From the NCBI GenBank assembly GCA_021613375.1, contig CM038709.1, positions 34,181,915-34,245,914 of the forward strand: a stretch of DNA of 64,000 nucleotides, written 5' to 3'. Positions 36,151 through 46,260 of this stretch are shown piece by piece (the stretch's first letter is position 1; each line of letters opens with the position of its first letter). Both the position numbers and the translations under genes were made by a program. The notes beneath the pieces are model-generated. The model did no database searches, was not told the origin of the DNA, and saw only the letters and a program-made list of their open reading frames with translations. Source of the stretch: Megaleporinus macrocephalus (lineage: Eukaryota > Chordata > Actinopteri > Characiformes > Anostomidae).

Positions 36151-36576
36151 CACAAGGACACAGCGAGCTGTTTGATCTCCCGGATCGAACACGAGGATTT
36201 TCTCTCCGCTTGGGAGCTCTGTGCGCTGCTGGAGGCGGATAACCCCGCTCTGCTCGCGGCTGAGATGGCGGCCGGGTGTGCAGCCGTCTCGGCGAACCAG
36301 GTTAAGCGGCGCTGCCTCCGTGGACGTCAATGCAGTCCCTGCTCCTCAGCCGGCTCCTGTTCCCCGGACGGTGGTCCGGTCTGTTCCCGTGCCTGTTCCC
36401 CGGACGGTGGTCCGGTCTGTTCCCGTGCCTGCTCCCCGGACGGTGGTCCGGTCTGTTCCCGTGCCTGCTCCCCGGACGGTGGTCCGGTCTGTTCCCGTGC
36501 CTGTCTCCGCCCCCCGGACGGTGGTCCGGTCTGTTCCCGTGCCTGCGCCCCGGACGGTGGTCCGGTCGCTTCCTGA
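36142..36576 (+). CDS. Leader open frame of the LTR element (gag-like?)
   Basis: The 144-codon frame starts inside the putative primer site, two bases past the LTR. The first 55 or so residues (MSDHKDTASCLISRIEHEDF and on) have normal composition and look like a remnant of a gag N-terminus, though I cannot match it to a family. The rest is a 12-residue tandem repeat (PDGGPVCSRACS) produced by the 36-bp minisatellite. The period is a multiple of three, so a second frame (reading PRTVVRSVPVPA) is open through the same repeat and continues to about 37597. Which frame, if any, is translated cannot be decided. Confidence 0.3.
   Translation: MSDHKDTASCLISRIEHEDFLSAWELCALLEADNPALLAAEMAAGCAAVSANQVKRRCLRGRQCSPCSSAGSCSPDGGPVCSRACSPDGGPVCSRACSPDGGPVCSRACSPDGGPVCSRACLRPPDGGPVCSRACAPDGGPVAS
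36362..36565. repeat. 36-bp minisatellite with hairpin core, six copies
   Basis: Six copies of CCGGACGGTGGTCCGG (6-bp perfect stem, four-base loop) are spaced 36 bp apart, with one 42-bp gap, within the LTR element interior. Confidence 0.9.
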
Positions 36577-37139
36577 CTCTGCGCCCAGAGCGCTTCCTGA
36601 CTCTGTCCCCCGTAAGCTGCCTGTTAAGGCAGACTTTGTTGCTCCCGCCTGCCTGCCCACCCTGTTCTGTTTCTTTGCCTTGTTTTGTTCCAGTTTGTGT
36701 TCCTGTTCCTATTCCCGTATTTGTTCCTGTTTTTGGTTTCCGTGTTCCTGTCCCCGTCGTTCTGTTTGTTCCTGTTTTTTTGCCTTGTCCCCCTCCTGGT
36801 CTGTTGTCTTGTTTTTTTTCCTGTTCCTGGTTTTGAGTCCTCTCTGGTGTTTCGTTGTTTTCCTTGTCCTCGTTTTGGTCTCCTCCCGTTTCGTCTCGTC
36901 ATCCTCCTCCTGCGTCCTCTCATCAGCCTCCTCCCTTGACCTCTCGTCGTGTTCCTCGTTTCTCTCGTCTCCCTCCTCCCTTGTCGTCTCGTCGTCTTCC
37001 TCCTGTGACTTCTCGTCGTCTTCCTCCCTGTTCGTCTCGTCATCCTTACTCGTCCTCGTCTTCCCTGGTTTTTGTCCCGGTTCCTGCTTGCCTGTTTTTC
37101 TGTGCATGTGCCCATCTGCCCGTTCCTGTTTTTCTGTTC

Positions 37140-37495
37140 CTGGTCTCTGTCCGTCCGTTCCTGGTCTCCGTCTGTTCCTGGTCTCCGTCTGTCTGTCTGT
37201 GCCTGGTCTCTGTCTGTCCGTGCCTGGTCTCTGTCTGTCCGTGCCTGGTCTCTGTCTATGTCCGTCTGTTCCTGGTCTCCGTCTGTTCCTGGTCTCCGTC
37301 TGTCTGTCTGTTCCTGGTCTCTGTCTGTCCGTTCCTGGTCTCTGTCTGTCCGTTCCTGGTCTCTGTCTGTCCGTTCCTGGTCTCTGTCTGTCCGTTCCTG
37401 GTCTCTGTCCTTGTCCGTCTGTTCCTGGTCTCCGTCTGGTCCGTCTGTTCCTGGTCTCCGTCTGTTCCTGGTCTCCATCTGGTCCGTCTGTCTGC
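37140..37495. repeat. 21-bp minisatellite (GTTCCTGGTCTCTGTCTGTCC)
   Basis: Tandem 21-bp units with variants, in the pyrimidine-rich second half of the LTR element. Frames on both strands are open (SVPGLCL on plus, TDRDQER on minus) because of the repeat, not because of coding. The stretch 36850-37060 has a related TCTCGTCGTCTTCCTCC repeat. Confidence 0.88.
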
Positions 37496-37607
37496 CCTAG
37501 TCCTGTGTCTGGTCCCTGTTTTGTTTTCTGGGTCTCCCCCTCGAGGCGGGCTCCCGGGGTGTGTTCTCTTTCGCGCCTCTGGAGCTGCGTCCTTTGAGGG
37601 GGGGTGC

Positions 37608-37929
37608 TGTCATACCCCGCCATGTTCCCCGTGTCCCTCGCCTGTTTACGTCCTGTCAAGTCCACGTGGTCTTTGTTTACCTTTTGTCATGTGTTCCTTG
37701 CCTCCGCCCTCCACCTGTGTCCCATCATGTTCACCACCTGTTTCCGTTTCCCTCTCGTTATCCTGTGTATTTAGTCCGCCTGTTTTGCCCTCTCCCTTGT
37801 CGCTCATTGTTGTTATTGTTACTGTTGTTGTTGTGGTGTACTCCGTCTGTTTAAATTAAATCCGTGTTTAAACTACAGTTCGCAATTGTGTCCGCAACTG
37901 CCTTTCCTCGCCCCAGCTACACCGTGACA
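37608..37929 (+). repeat. 3' LTR
   Basis: Identical copy of the 5' LTR, offset by 1,790 bases, with ATTAAA at 37855-37860. Confidence 0.93.
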
Positions 37930-38382
37930 AGTCCCGCTTTTATCTTAAAAACAAAGTGCACAGTTGAGCTTCTTACTATTGCCAAAAAGAGTGATACTGA
38001 TGTCTTTTACCAGTAATTGTTTCTACATTACTAGGAGGTGATTCAAACAGTACTACTACTAGTACTTTGAATTAAAGAAGATAACTCACTAAGCAGTAAT
38101 GCTAAGCAGATTTGTACAAACTCTACATTATGCAGATTTGTAGTGGATTAAAATAACAGATCTCGTAAATCAAATTAGTCAATTTACAGCACCTCACAGG
38201 TAAAACTAATCCAGATCTATTGGGGCTTTAGACACACCTACTTTGTTGGTTCACCTTATTCTACTAGGCTGTTACAAAAGTGCTGGGCCAAGATTGCATG
38301 CATAACAAGTGCTGTATCAAGAACTGATTCCACTAAGTATGTGTATGTGCATAATGCACGTGTGTGTGTACTGCACTCTAAC
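37930..38382. other. Intron sequence next to the Ig1 exon donor
   Basis: AT-rich, no recognised element after the target duplication of the LTR insertion. Confidence 0.45.
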
Positions 38383-38668
38383 CTGAGTACACAGGAGTAT
38401 AGACCAGCATCCTGTAGCTCCGCTGGTCTGAACCAGATGGCATCCTCCTCTTTGCTCATGCGCATTCCGTCTAAAGTGATTGGCTCCTCATAGTCTCCAT
38501 GACCCAGTCCTGAGCTTCTGTACCACATCAAACTCAGACCAACACTCTGAGCCTGAGAATAATTGGCCCGGATGTAGCCGTAAAACAGAGCACACTTAAT
38601 TCTCACTGGCTCACCATTCAGTACACGGTACTTCAGATAGTCCACAGACCAGTCTGTACAGCCGTCCA
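38383..38668 (-). CDS. il1rapl1: IL1RAPL exon encoding Ig domain 1
   Basis: This 286-bp internal exon reads [20 protein letters not shown] and on to LYSCVLR, 94 whole codons plus two split ones. The acceptor on the minus strand is a TC-rich tract ending in TTTTTAG; the donor is AG|GTTAGAG. It enters with two bases completing a codon (TG, probably Val) and leaves with AG, which the next exon completes to Arg. It forms the first Ig domain: the DGC cysteine, the KCALFYGY cysteine, the core tryptophan of LMWYR and the Ig-fold motif DAGLYSC are all present. ANYS is an N-glycosylation site. The pyrimidine tract at the acceptor is itself a short TC microsatellite. There is no upstream start codon in frame with a signal peptide; the ATG at 38723 lies in the intron and is not a start. 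Confidence 0.92.
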
Positions 38669-39404
38669 CTAAAAAGAGAGAGAGAGAAAAAGAGAGTGAG
38701 AGGGAAATGCAATATAAACACACACATTCATATGTATATTGGTTAGCTAAAGTTTATATTAACTTTTGTCAGAAAGCACTCTAAAGTGTAGAGTTATTTT
38801 TTTTTTTATTATTAGAGTTTTCAACATTTTTTGGCCAAAAAAATGTAATATAATAAATAAAATAAATACATAATAATTGAATAAATAAAAGGACACCATC
38901 ATTAGAAGTGCTTTTAGTAGTGCAGTATGTAATGTTTCAGAGGGTGCTGTTTGGGACATTACTTACTGGCCTTACTGTCTAACATTAATGTTAGTCTTGT
39001 CTAGTCTAACCTCAACATACATTGTTTTGTCGCTCCATTTTCTCCATCATGCCACCACAGAAAATAAAATTATTTTTAGTTATATATGTATATAATCCAG
39101 ACACTGTATGTATAATTTAAAGTTTTTCTGACAGCAGTACCATGTAATGTGGAGTATCTGGTTTAGTTTGTAAAGTGATCTTTAATTTGATTAATCTAAT
39201 AATTAACAGAAGTACAGATAAAGTTGTATTTTGTTTATTTATTTATAATTTACTGTAATTCAACAAATGTTGTTCTACGTCACTAAACATACAGTAATTA
39301 ATTACCTTACCTACAGTGGGATCAGCTTATAGGTAACATTTTATCAGACAGGGTGGGCTTTGATTTATATTAGTAAATGTTCCCCCCCCCCCAATGTCAA
39401 ACCC
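38669..39404. other. Intron upstream of the Ig1 exon, nothing recognised
   Basis: Apart from the TC tract at the acceptor, AT-rich sequence without a signal-peptide exon that I could recognise. Confidence 0.4.
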
Positions 39405-39590
39405 ACTCCTAAATCCTGGGTAATCTGGTTTCCTTCCACAGTTTGAAGACATGCAGTCAGGGGAATTAGAGATGCTAAATTGCCCCTAAATGTGAGACAT
39501 ACATGCATAAACATGTATGTCTGGGTGTCTGCCTAGCGATGGACTTGCGGGCTGTACAGGGTGTTTCCAGCCTTCGGTCCAGTAAGATAA
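39405..39590 (+). mobile_element. L2/CR1-like LINE 3' end relic
   Basis: The order TGGTTTCCTTCCACAG, GACATGCAGTCAGG, GAGATGCTAAATTGCCC, GTCTGCCTAGCGATGGACTT and ACAGGGTGTTTCCAGCC follows the well-known 3' end shared by fish L2-type LINEs and SINEs. It is non-coding and truncated. Confidence 0.7.
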
Positions 39591-39594
39591 TATT

Positions 39595-40475
39595 TTTTGC
39601 ACTTTTATATGATTCTCTACAGCTTTAAAAAACACTAAATAATTCAAACATTATACAAACATTTTCCACGTTTTCTTTAGCCCAGCCCTGTATCTTGCCT
39701 CACTGTGACATCACAGAAATTGTCAATATAAAAATGGCCAATTACTGCAGTTTAATTTCCATATATGGACTGTATGGGAGTATTTTTTGTTTAACTGTTT
39801 TGATGTTTACATACATTATACATACAATGTTTACATTACATTTTTAAAATACCATGATGTGTTTTTTTATACTAAATAGGTCATCATCTACATCTGTTAT
39901 TACTAAGTATATGAAAACATAAATATGACAAAAGATTTGAACCTTGTACACAGTGTAAATGTGCTTAGGCAAACTGCGAGTGTATAAACTATGTAAGACT
40001 ATGCTTTGTGAGGTGCTAGATTTCAGGATGTCATAAGCTTTATTATGAAATATTATTTAATGTTTTATTTTTCTCTGGTTGTGTTAATTATTCTGAATTA
40101 CTACTGCATATGAAAGTTGCTATACAAAAACCTTGGCTTGTCTATACTGTTTTCTAAAACTAAAAGAAACAGCTGACTGTCAATCTTCTCTACCAAGATT
40201 TACAACACATACATGATTACAAGGGATGATACAAGCATGATAGAAAGCCTTTAGCGTTTTAAAAAAGAATTATAAAAAAAAATGGTACAAGGCAAACTGT
40301 AATAAATTAACTTATGATAAATGTACAGGGCGTTTATAATGAAAGAATAAAGCAAAGGTCAGATTATAGTTAAAACCAGCTATGTGTCAACACGGTTCCT
40401 TGATGGCTGTTGAGATTATGTAAAATTTAGGCCTACTATACCATTGATGAGAATAAATAGCATTCAGGAACTGTA
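39595..40475. other. Upstream sequence, nothing recognised
   Basis: AT-rich, no gene, RNA or mobile element identified. Confidence 0.4.
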
Positions 40476-40479
40476 AAAT

Positions 40480-40760
40480 GTATTTGCAGAGGCAGAGAGC
40501 ACAGTCCTAATTAATAATTTTGGGTAATCTTCCCTTTTTAAACAAACATTGCATGCAAGGCAAAATTAATTAATATGAAGGGTAATCATAATTATTGAGA
40601 GAAATTAAGACAACATAAGTCATGGTGCATTCTGAATCCATGCTGCTACAACAATAGTGGATTGAACCCCTTCTGCTAATTACATTAAAACTAATTATGC
40701 TTCACTGTTGCAATTAAGCATTATGTGTTGGGAAATTTGCATGTATGTGTGTGTATTCAG
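40480..40760. promoter_or_regulatory. Possible conserved non-coding element
   Basis: Non-repetitive AT-rich block dense in homeodomain-type cores: CCTAATTAATAATTTTGGG, AAAATTAATTAATATGAAGG, GGTAATCATAATTATTGAG, CTAATTACATTAAAAC and AACTAATTATGC. Such clustering is usual for deeply conserved neural enhancers near developmental or neuronal genes. This is inference from composition. Confidence 0.3.
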
Positions 40761-40871
40761 GAGAGATAAAAAAAATAAAAATAAATGGGAAGCATCCTAA
40801 ATAGTAATTTCCACCAAAAGAATCTAACATAGTCAGGATTAGTGCATCCACTATTGACTTACTTTTATATA

Positions 40872-40872
40872 A

Positions 40873-40951
<79 letters not shown>
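40872..40951. repeat. Compound (TAC)n(TAA)n microsatellite
   Basis: About ten TAC units to 40901, then about 16 TAA units. Confidence 0.95.
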
Positions 40952-42335
40952 TGATAACTTTCAATAAGACAAGTGCCATATTTATTTGTGATGCACTAAA
41001 ATAAATAAAAAAATCCCTGTATTTATTAATTGCACAATAAAGATATTTTAGATTTAAGGACATCCAGGACAGGACATCCGAAATCCACCATCTTAGACTG
41101 ATCCACTACTAGTTCCCACAATACAAAATTGACCTGAAAACACACAAACAGTTTGCATAAAATAAATCTATATAAATACATTTATTCATGTAAATAGTAT
41201 GTAGGTGACAGATTGTGCCAAAGTTTTGGGATTAACCCTTCCCCTGACTTGATGATTGTGCCTAAATTTTAGATTTTTTTTTTCTTTATTTCAGCGAACA
41301 TTTCGACATTATAAACTACACCAAAGATATAAGGCCTACCAAGACAAACTGCCTGAGCAACACTATGTTGTAGCTACATGGATTGACCACCTGAGCAACG
41401 TTACACTGTATCTATGTGCTGTCCTTAGCTGACTGCATGAACAGCATTACACTGCAGCTATGAAGTTACCAGGTCTCCCAGGGACCTTCCCCCATGGCTA
41501 TGTGACACTATACCATGGTCTTAATTCTTCTTTGCACCATTATGAGAGATTTTTGTAGGTGCAACCTCTACCCTTACACAAACACGCGCGTCTAACAATA
41601 ATTTTTCCTGTCTGCAGTTCAGAACCAGTACTTAAACAGCCTCTCCAAACAGCACTTTGTTCTTTCCAAACAGCACTTTGAGCTCCAGCTACGCTGCAGT
41701 GCCCTTGACCAAATTCACAAACCGCTAAATCGGGTTCTCTAATAACTTTCCAATTCAGTTCAAATTAAACGAAACCCGTTATAGAACAGCTTTCTTTGCC
41801 ACAGAATGTCATTCACGCTCTTTCCTTTCACTGCTGTTTTTTTCCTCTGTATAGGCTTTTTTTTTAGTTTATATATTATACTACAACTTCTCATAAATCT
41901 TACCAAATACTGCTGCTTAGGAATAAATACCACAGCAAATCTTACAGGCTACACAGGACTGAAAAAGATTGGAGTCAGAGAAAGACTGAAAAAAGATTAA
42001 ATAGCATAAATGTTATTGCTTCTGCAGGTTCATAAAACACCACTAACAAACAATATACTCCTGGTAACCATTTGGAGCAAATGCAAGTGAAATTAACAGG
42101 CATACTGAATGTGCATTATGTGTGCATAATAATTATGCACATAACAAATGTAATAATGCACCTCCACATTCTCCAGCATCACTTCTTAAAACAGCATCAG
42201 CATCACTTTTTTCCAAGATGCCAAATCAATAACATGTAATATGGCAAATAATTAGCAGCGTTGTTTCCTTTATTTTTCTTGCTCTCTTACGCACACAGAC
42301 ACACAAACAGACACACACACAGACACCTGCTCGCC
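40952..42335. other. Upstream sequence, one near-palindrome
   Basis: Contains GTGCATAATAATTATGCAC at about 42122-42140, otherwise nothing recognised. Confidence 0.4.
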
Positions 42336-42339
42336 AACA

Positions 42340-42530
42340 TTTATTCTCAAATCAATGGTATTACCAGGGAGTTATTCCCCTCTTTGCTGCAGTAACAGCC
42401 TCTACTCTTCACACTAAATGTAAGGACCTGATTCAGCCACAAGAACATTAGTGAGGTCAGATACTGATGCTAGATTGTCAGCTTGGTTACACAGATGCCA
42501 ATTCAACTTATCCCAAATGTATTCAGTGGT
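42340..42530 (-). mobile_element. Short Tc1 transposase relic
   Basis: The plus strand CTTTGCTGCAGTAACAGCCT, ATTCAGCCACAAGAACATTA, GTGAGGTCAGATACTGATG and CAATTCAACTTATCCCAAAT follow, in antisense, part of a common fish Tc1 transposase. No terminal repeats or catalytic motifs remain. Confidence 0.6.
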
Positions 42531-45265
42531 GCTCCAGCAGTCTAGATAACAACTGCACGACTTCACATTGGCGGCCTTATACTCTGTTAGCTGACACATA
42601 TCATTTGGCATGGTGATACTAGCAGCTGTATCAGCCATGGCTGCATGTACATGAATTTAATAATTAGTTTCCATTTCTGCATTTACTCTTACTTTCTATA
42701 ATTCCAAGCATGTATTGCAGGTATAGTGGCATGCAAAGATGCATGATACCCAACCACAATTATGTACCGGTTATGTTTTATTGCAGGGTATAATGTAGTT
42801 GATTTACCCTAATATTAACCTCAGTAATAAAAAAAATGCTTTTGCCCTTTTAGTTTTAAAAAATGAAATATGAGGCTCCATCTAAGACTGTACCTTAGGT
42901 CTGTTTTTTTTTTTCAAAAACACAAACACACCCTCCCATGTTGTCTTGCATCTGAATTGCGTCAGTGTACACAAACAACATTGTCACACGGGTGTCAGAA
43001 TGTGACACATGCTAACTCTGGGCACTTCCCCATGTGTCATCATCCTGAATGGAGTTTTCTGTGGTGCTGAAACCTGGCTGATCACTGTCCATGGTGCTGA
43101 TCAGATGGACAGATGGAAATGCAATTTACAAACGCATGAAAGGAGGGATGGAAAGCACACATTAGTAATCAAAGCACTGGCCCTAAAAAAATAATCTTAA
43201 ACACCCACTGTAACCCACAGCCTGTAGACACAATGCGCAAGGATCTCTGAAAATACACACACATGTCAACAAGAGTACTCAATTCTCTCTACGCCCCCCC
43301 ATAGACACACACTAAATTAGCCACAGGTTTTGTAACAGCTCTTCAGGTCATGGGGAGTAGCGATGTCGAGGCAACCCATGTGCTCTCCTGTCAGGTATAA
43401 TTTACATGGCAACCCGCAGCTACTAAAAACAGTGACCTTTAAATGATAAACAGAGCAAAAGAGAGAGAGGGAGTGAGAGAGAGGGAGAGCAAGAGAGAGA
43501 CAGAAAGAGAGAGCACACTTTCTTTTTTATATGTGTATATGTGACTTGTGGAAAAGTAGAAATATTGTCAGGCAAGAAAAATGTATTGAATTGAGGTAAA
43601 GGAGAGAAAGAAAAAGAAGCAGAATAAAAGCAAAATCAACATGGGACAAGAAAATGACAAAAAGTAATGTGTAATCTCCACCTCTCTTAGGTAAGGCATA
43701 TATTTTATGTGTGAAGTGGGTGGTCTCCAGCAAAAACTAAAAAATAAATAAATCTAAAAAAATGAAATCCCATAATTCTTTGCCTGAATGACGCTAAAGC
43801 CACCCCAGGGCATTATCTGGGTAATAAATAACAGGACAAAAATGTAATCAAGCTGTGCTGAACTCCATGGTCCTCTTTCTAACTCTCTCTGCATTTCCTC
43901 TCTTTTTGTCCCCTCTTTCTCGCTCTTTCACTCCTCATTTTCAATCTCCTTCCTTTCGACTGCCAGCCACCATTAGGACCTCACTGAGTATTTGTGGCTG
44001 ACTGTGGCATGTGCCTCGTTGTGCACATGTCAGCGTTATTTCAGCCAGTAGTGAGAATTCTCTTATTGCTTGTTCTGCATCACGAACAGGGGGCATGAGA
44101 AGGTGTGGAAAAGTAAACAAAGCAGGCAAACGACACTGTCAAGCAAGTATGCAGTGTGTTTAGAAAGGTTCACTAAATTAGTCATTCAATACTTACTACA
44201 GAGGGTTGGCTATATAGTGAACAGACTGGGGAATGACCAGCCAACATCAGAAAGCTCTAGTGTACAGAATTTGAACAATGCTAGAAAATGAATGATGCAC
44301 CATCTACTTAACTATTTAACTAAAAGGTCCATTCACATGCCATTTGGCATACAATTATTTTATAATTATTTTAAGTGAACTGTTATGTTACAGAGAAAGA
44401 AGAAAGAGTCCTGCCCATAGACTACATTGGTATAGTGTTGCATGCTTTGGCAGGGAACTGATCATTAAACTGCCATGTGGAGGGGACTGGTGTTTAACTA
44501 CTGTGTTATACAAAGTACTTTCCTCAAAAATAGCATAATAGCAGCATAGGGAGCAGTGTTTAGTGGGAATGGGACCACCTGTGGGTGCTACAAAATAATT
44601 TGTCAGTGATTCATTTTGAGATTGTTGCGAGCCACAACCAACATGTTAAAGGCTAGTGCGGATGGGTATTAGATTACTGTGTAGGTCAAGGTTAAATAGT
44701 CAGAATATTAGATGCTTATAAAAGTGGATATAGTGTAGCTATAAAAACTTCACTACAAAAACACAGAATTAATTTAGCATTTAGCATTTGGTTGAAGTAT
44801 GCACATGTGGGCAAGACTAGCACTAGGGTCTGCAAGTCGATGTATGCAGAAACACCATGAGATTTTGCAACCACAGGCAGGCATGACACATGTTAAAACA
44901 GTTTTTAAATCCCATTACAAACAACATTGTTATTAATGAACAAAGACACATGACAGCTTTAAGCATTTAGATCCTCAAGCCAAGAAAACACTAAAGCATT
45001 TATACCATCATAATGAATTATTTTATAAATACCTTCTTTATCTCTTTACCCTGTTACAGTAATACTAATTACTGATAACCAACATTAGAGTAACATTCAT
45101 TGCTGAAGCACTCTTAGGATTTGCGATGCTAACTGACTATTACTGGAAAAGCCTGTATCTGTCTGTTATTTCCTAACAAGCATGCGCATGTCAGTGCAAC
45201 TATTGACAGAAGACATAAGACGAGGTAACGACATGTCAGTTTTTGTCTCAGAACTTGAAACATTT
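42531..45265. other. Upstream sequence, nothing recognised
   Basis: Holds a GA-rich patch at 43450-43512. No gene, RNA or mobile element recognised. Confidence 0.4.
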
Positions 45266-45269
45266 ACAT

Positions 45270-45512
45270 TTCTTCTTTCTCCCTCCACCCTCTTTTCTCA
45301 GTTTCTTTCTCACCATTCCCATTCCTCATACTCTTTTAATCCTAAGACACCCTAACCTCTTTCTTGCTACATTCCATCCTTCTTCCCCCTCCCCCTCTCC
45401 TCCCAAGCCTCTCTTTTCCTCTTCCTCTCTCCCACACCACCTTTTCCCTCCCCCATTTTTCCCCACCTCTCTCCCCTCCCTCTCTCTATTTTTCTCTCTT
45501 CCTCTGCTAAAT
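45270..45512. repeat. Pyrimidine-rich (CT) tract
   Basis: About 240 bases of mainly C and T on the plus strand. The open frame through it is compositional. Confidence 0.8.
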
Positions 45513-45514
45513 GA

Positions 45515-46174
45515 ATGTTAAGGAGGTCATTCGTCTCTAGAGTGAATTATCTTATGTAAGCGTAATGAAACATTCACACTTCTCAGCATCCTGCACTTCC
45601 AACGTACAGAATACTGCAGGAGGGGTTGGAAGCAGAGTGTATAATCAGAACAATAATGTTGTGAACAGATTTGGTTGAACAGACACATACACTCATATAC
45701 TTTGAGATTTTATCAGAGGTTTCTGTTCTCTTCTTCTCTCCTCGACCTTCACTAACAGTCCTTATCAGTTGAATAAACTCCAGATTTACTGCTTATCACA
45801 CAGCAGGATTACAGCACTGCCCTACCTCTATACTATGTACAGAGCAATCTCACACCCAGAGAGGCTTTAACTGAAGCAGTGTGGAAGATTACAAATGCGC
45901 TAAAGCAGCACAGAGTGACACAGAAGCAGCTAGAAAAAGGCTATAATATGTATTTGGCTGTAAAAAACTGAAGCAATGACACTCTTCTTGGCCTGTAGTG
46001 GATACTGAAGGGCCAGTCCCGCTCTGTTATTGCTCCTCTATGGGTTGTTAGAGTAAATAACTCACTTGTAATTAAGAATTCACACATTTTAATCCTTTTG
46101 TTTGTATTTGTACTAAAACTGAATAAAGAGGGATTAGTGTCTTTTGGCCCTCACTGTGCCTCACTGTACAGAGG
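45515..46174. other. Upstream sequence, nothing recognised
   Basis: No supported feature. Confidence 0.4.
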
Positions 46175-46245
<71 letters not shown>

Positions 46246-46260
46246 GGGGGGGGGGGGGGG
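46175..46260. repeat. (GT)n followed by a 15-base G run
   Basis: About 35 GT units end at 46245 and run directly into 15 consecutive G (46246-46260). Confidence 0.96.

Larger units (their letters stand above)
35818..37929 (+). mobile_element. Young non-autonomous LTR retrotransposon
   Basis: Two 322-bp LTRs (35818-36139, 37608-37929) begin TGTCATACCCC and end CCGTGACA and are identical as far as I can read. A 5-bp target duplication, AGTCC, flanks the element (35813-35817, 37930-37934). A polypurine tract, GAGGGGGGG (37596-37604), precedes the 3' LTR. The 1,468-bp interior has no protease, reverse transcriptase, RNase H or integrase, only a short leader frame and pyrimidine-rich tandem repeats. 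It must have been mobilised by a relative, most likely Ty3/Gypsy, judging by the 5-bp duplication and probable self-primed 5' end. It is GC-rich against an AT-rich background and lies antisense to the host gene. Confidence 0.93.
17496..38668 (-). other. il1rapl1: IL1RAPL-family gene locus, four internal exons (partial gene)
   Basis: Four minus-strand exons splice in frame: 38668-38383, 28005-27819, 27580-27427, 17570-17496. The introns are 10,377, 238 and 9,856 bp. The product is the N-terminal extracellular half of an IL1RAPL protein, a neuronal type I membrane receptor with three Ig domains and a cytoplasmic TIR domain that organises synapses through presynaptic PTP-delta. From memory of the family, Ig1 (DGCTDWS start, [14 protein letters not shown]) and Ig2 (EKAEL, DIGNYTCEL, VRRTT) fit IL1RAPL1 better than IL1RAPL2, while ITCPDIQD leans towards IL1RAPL2. 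Teleosts usually keep il1rapl1a, il1rapl1b and il1rapl2, so the exact paralog is open. The signal-peptide exon and all exons from mid-Ig3 onward were not found here. Confidence 0.88.

Noticed and set aside
36624..37665. Charged repeat proteins (TDRDQER) on the minus strand
   Set aside because: Direct translation of the 21-bp minisatellite of the LTR element in antisense; no initiation context or conservation evidence.
38669..38723. Translation start at 38723 for the Ig1 exon with a hydrophobic leader
   Set aside because: The apparent leader is a TC-repeat polypyrimidine tract followed by a consensus acceptor; it is intron, not signal peptide.
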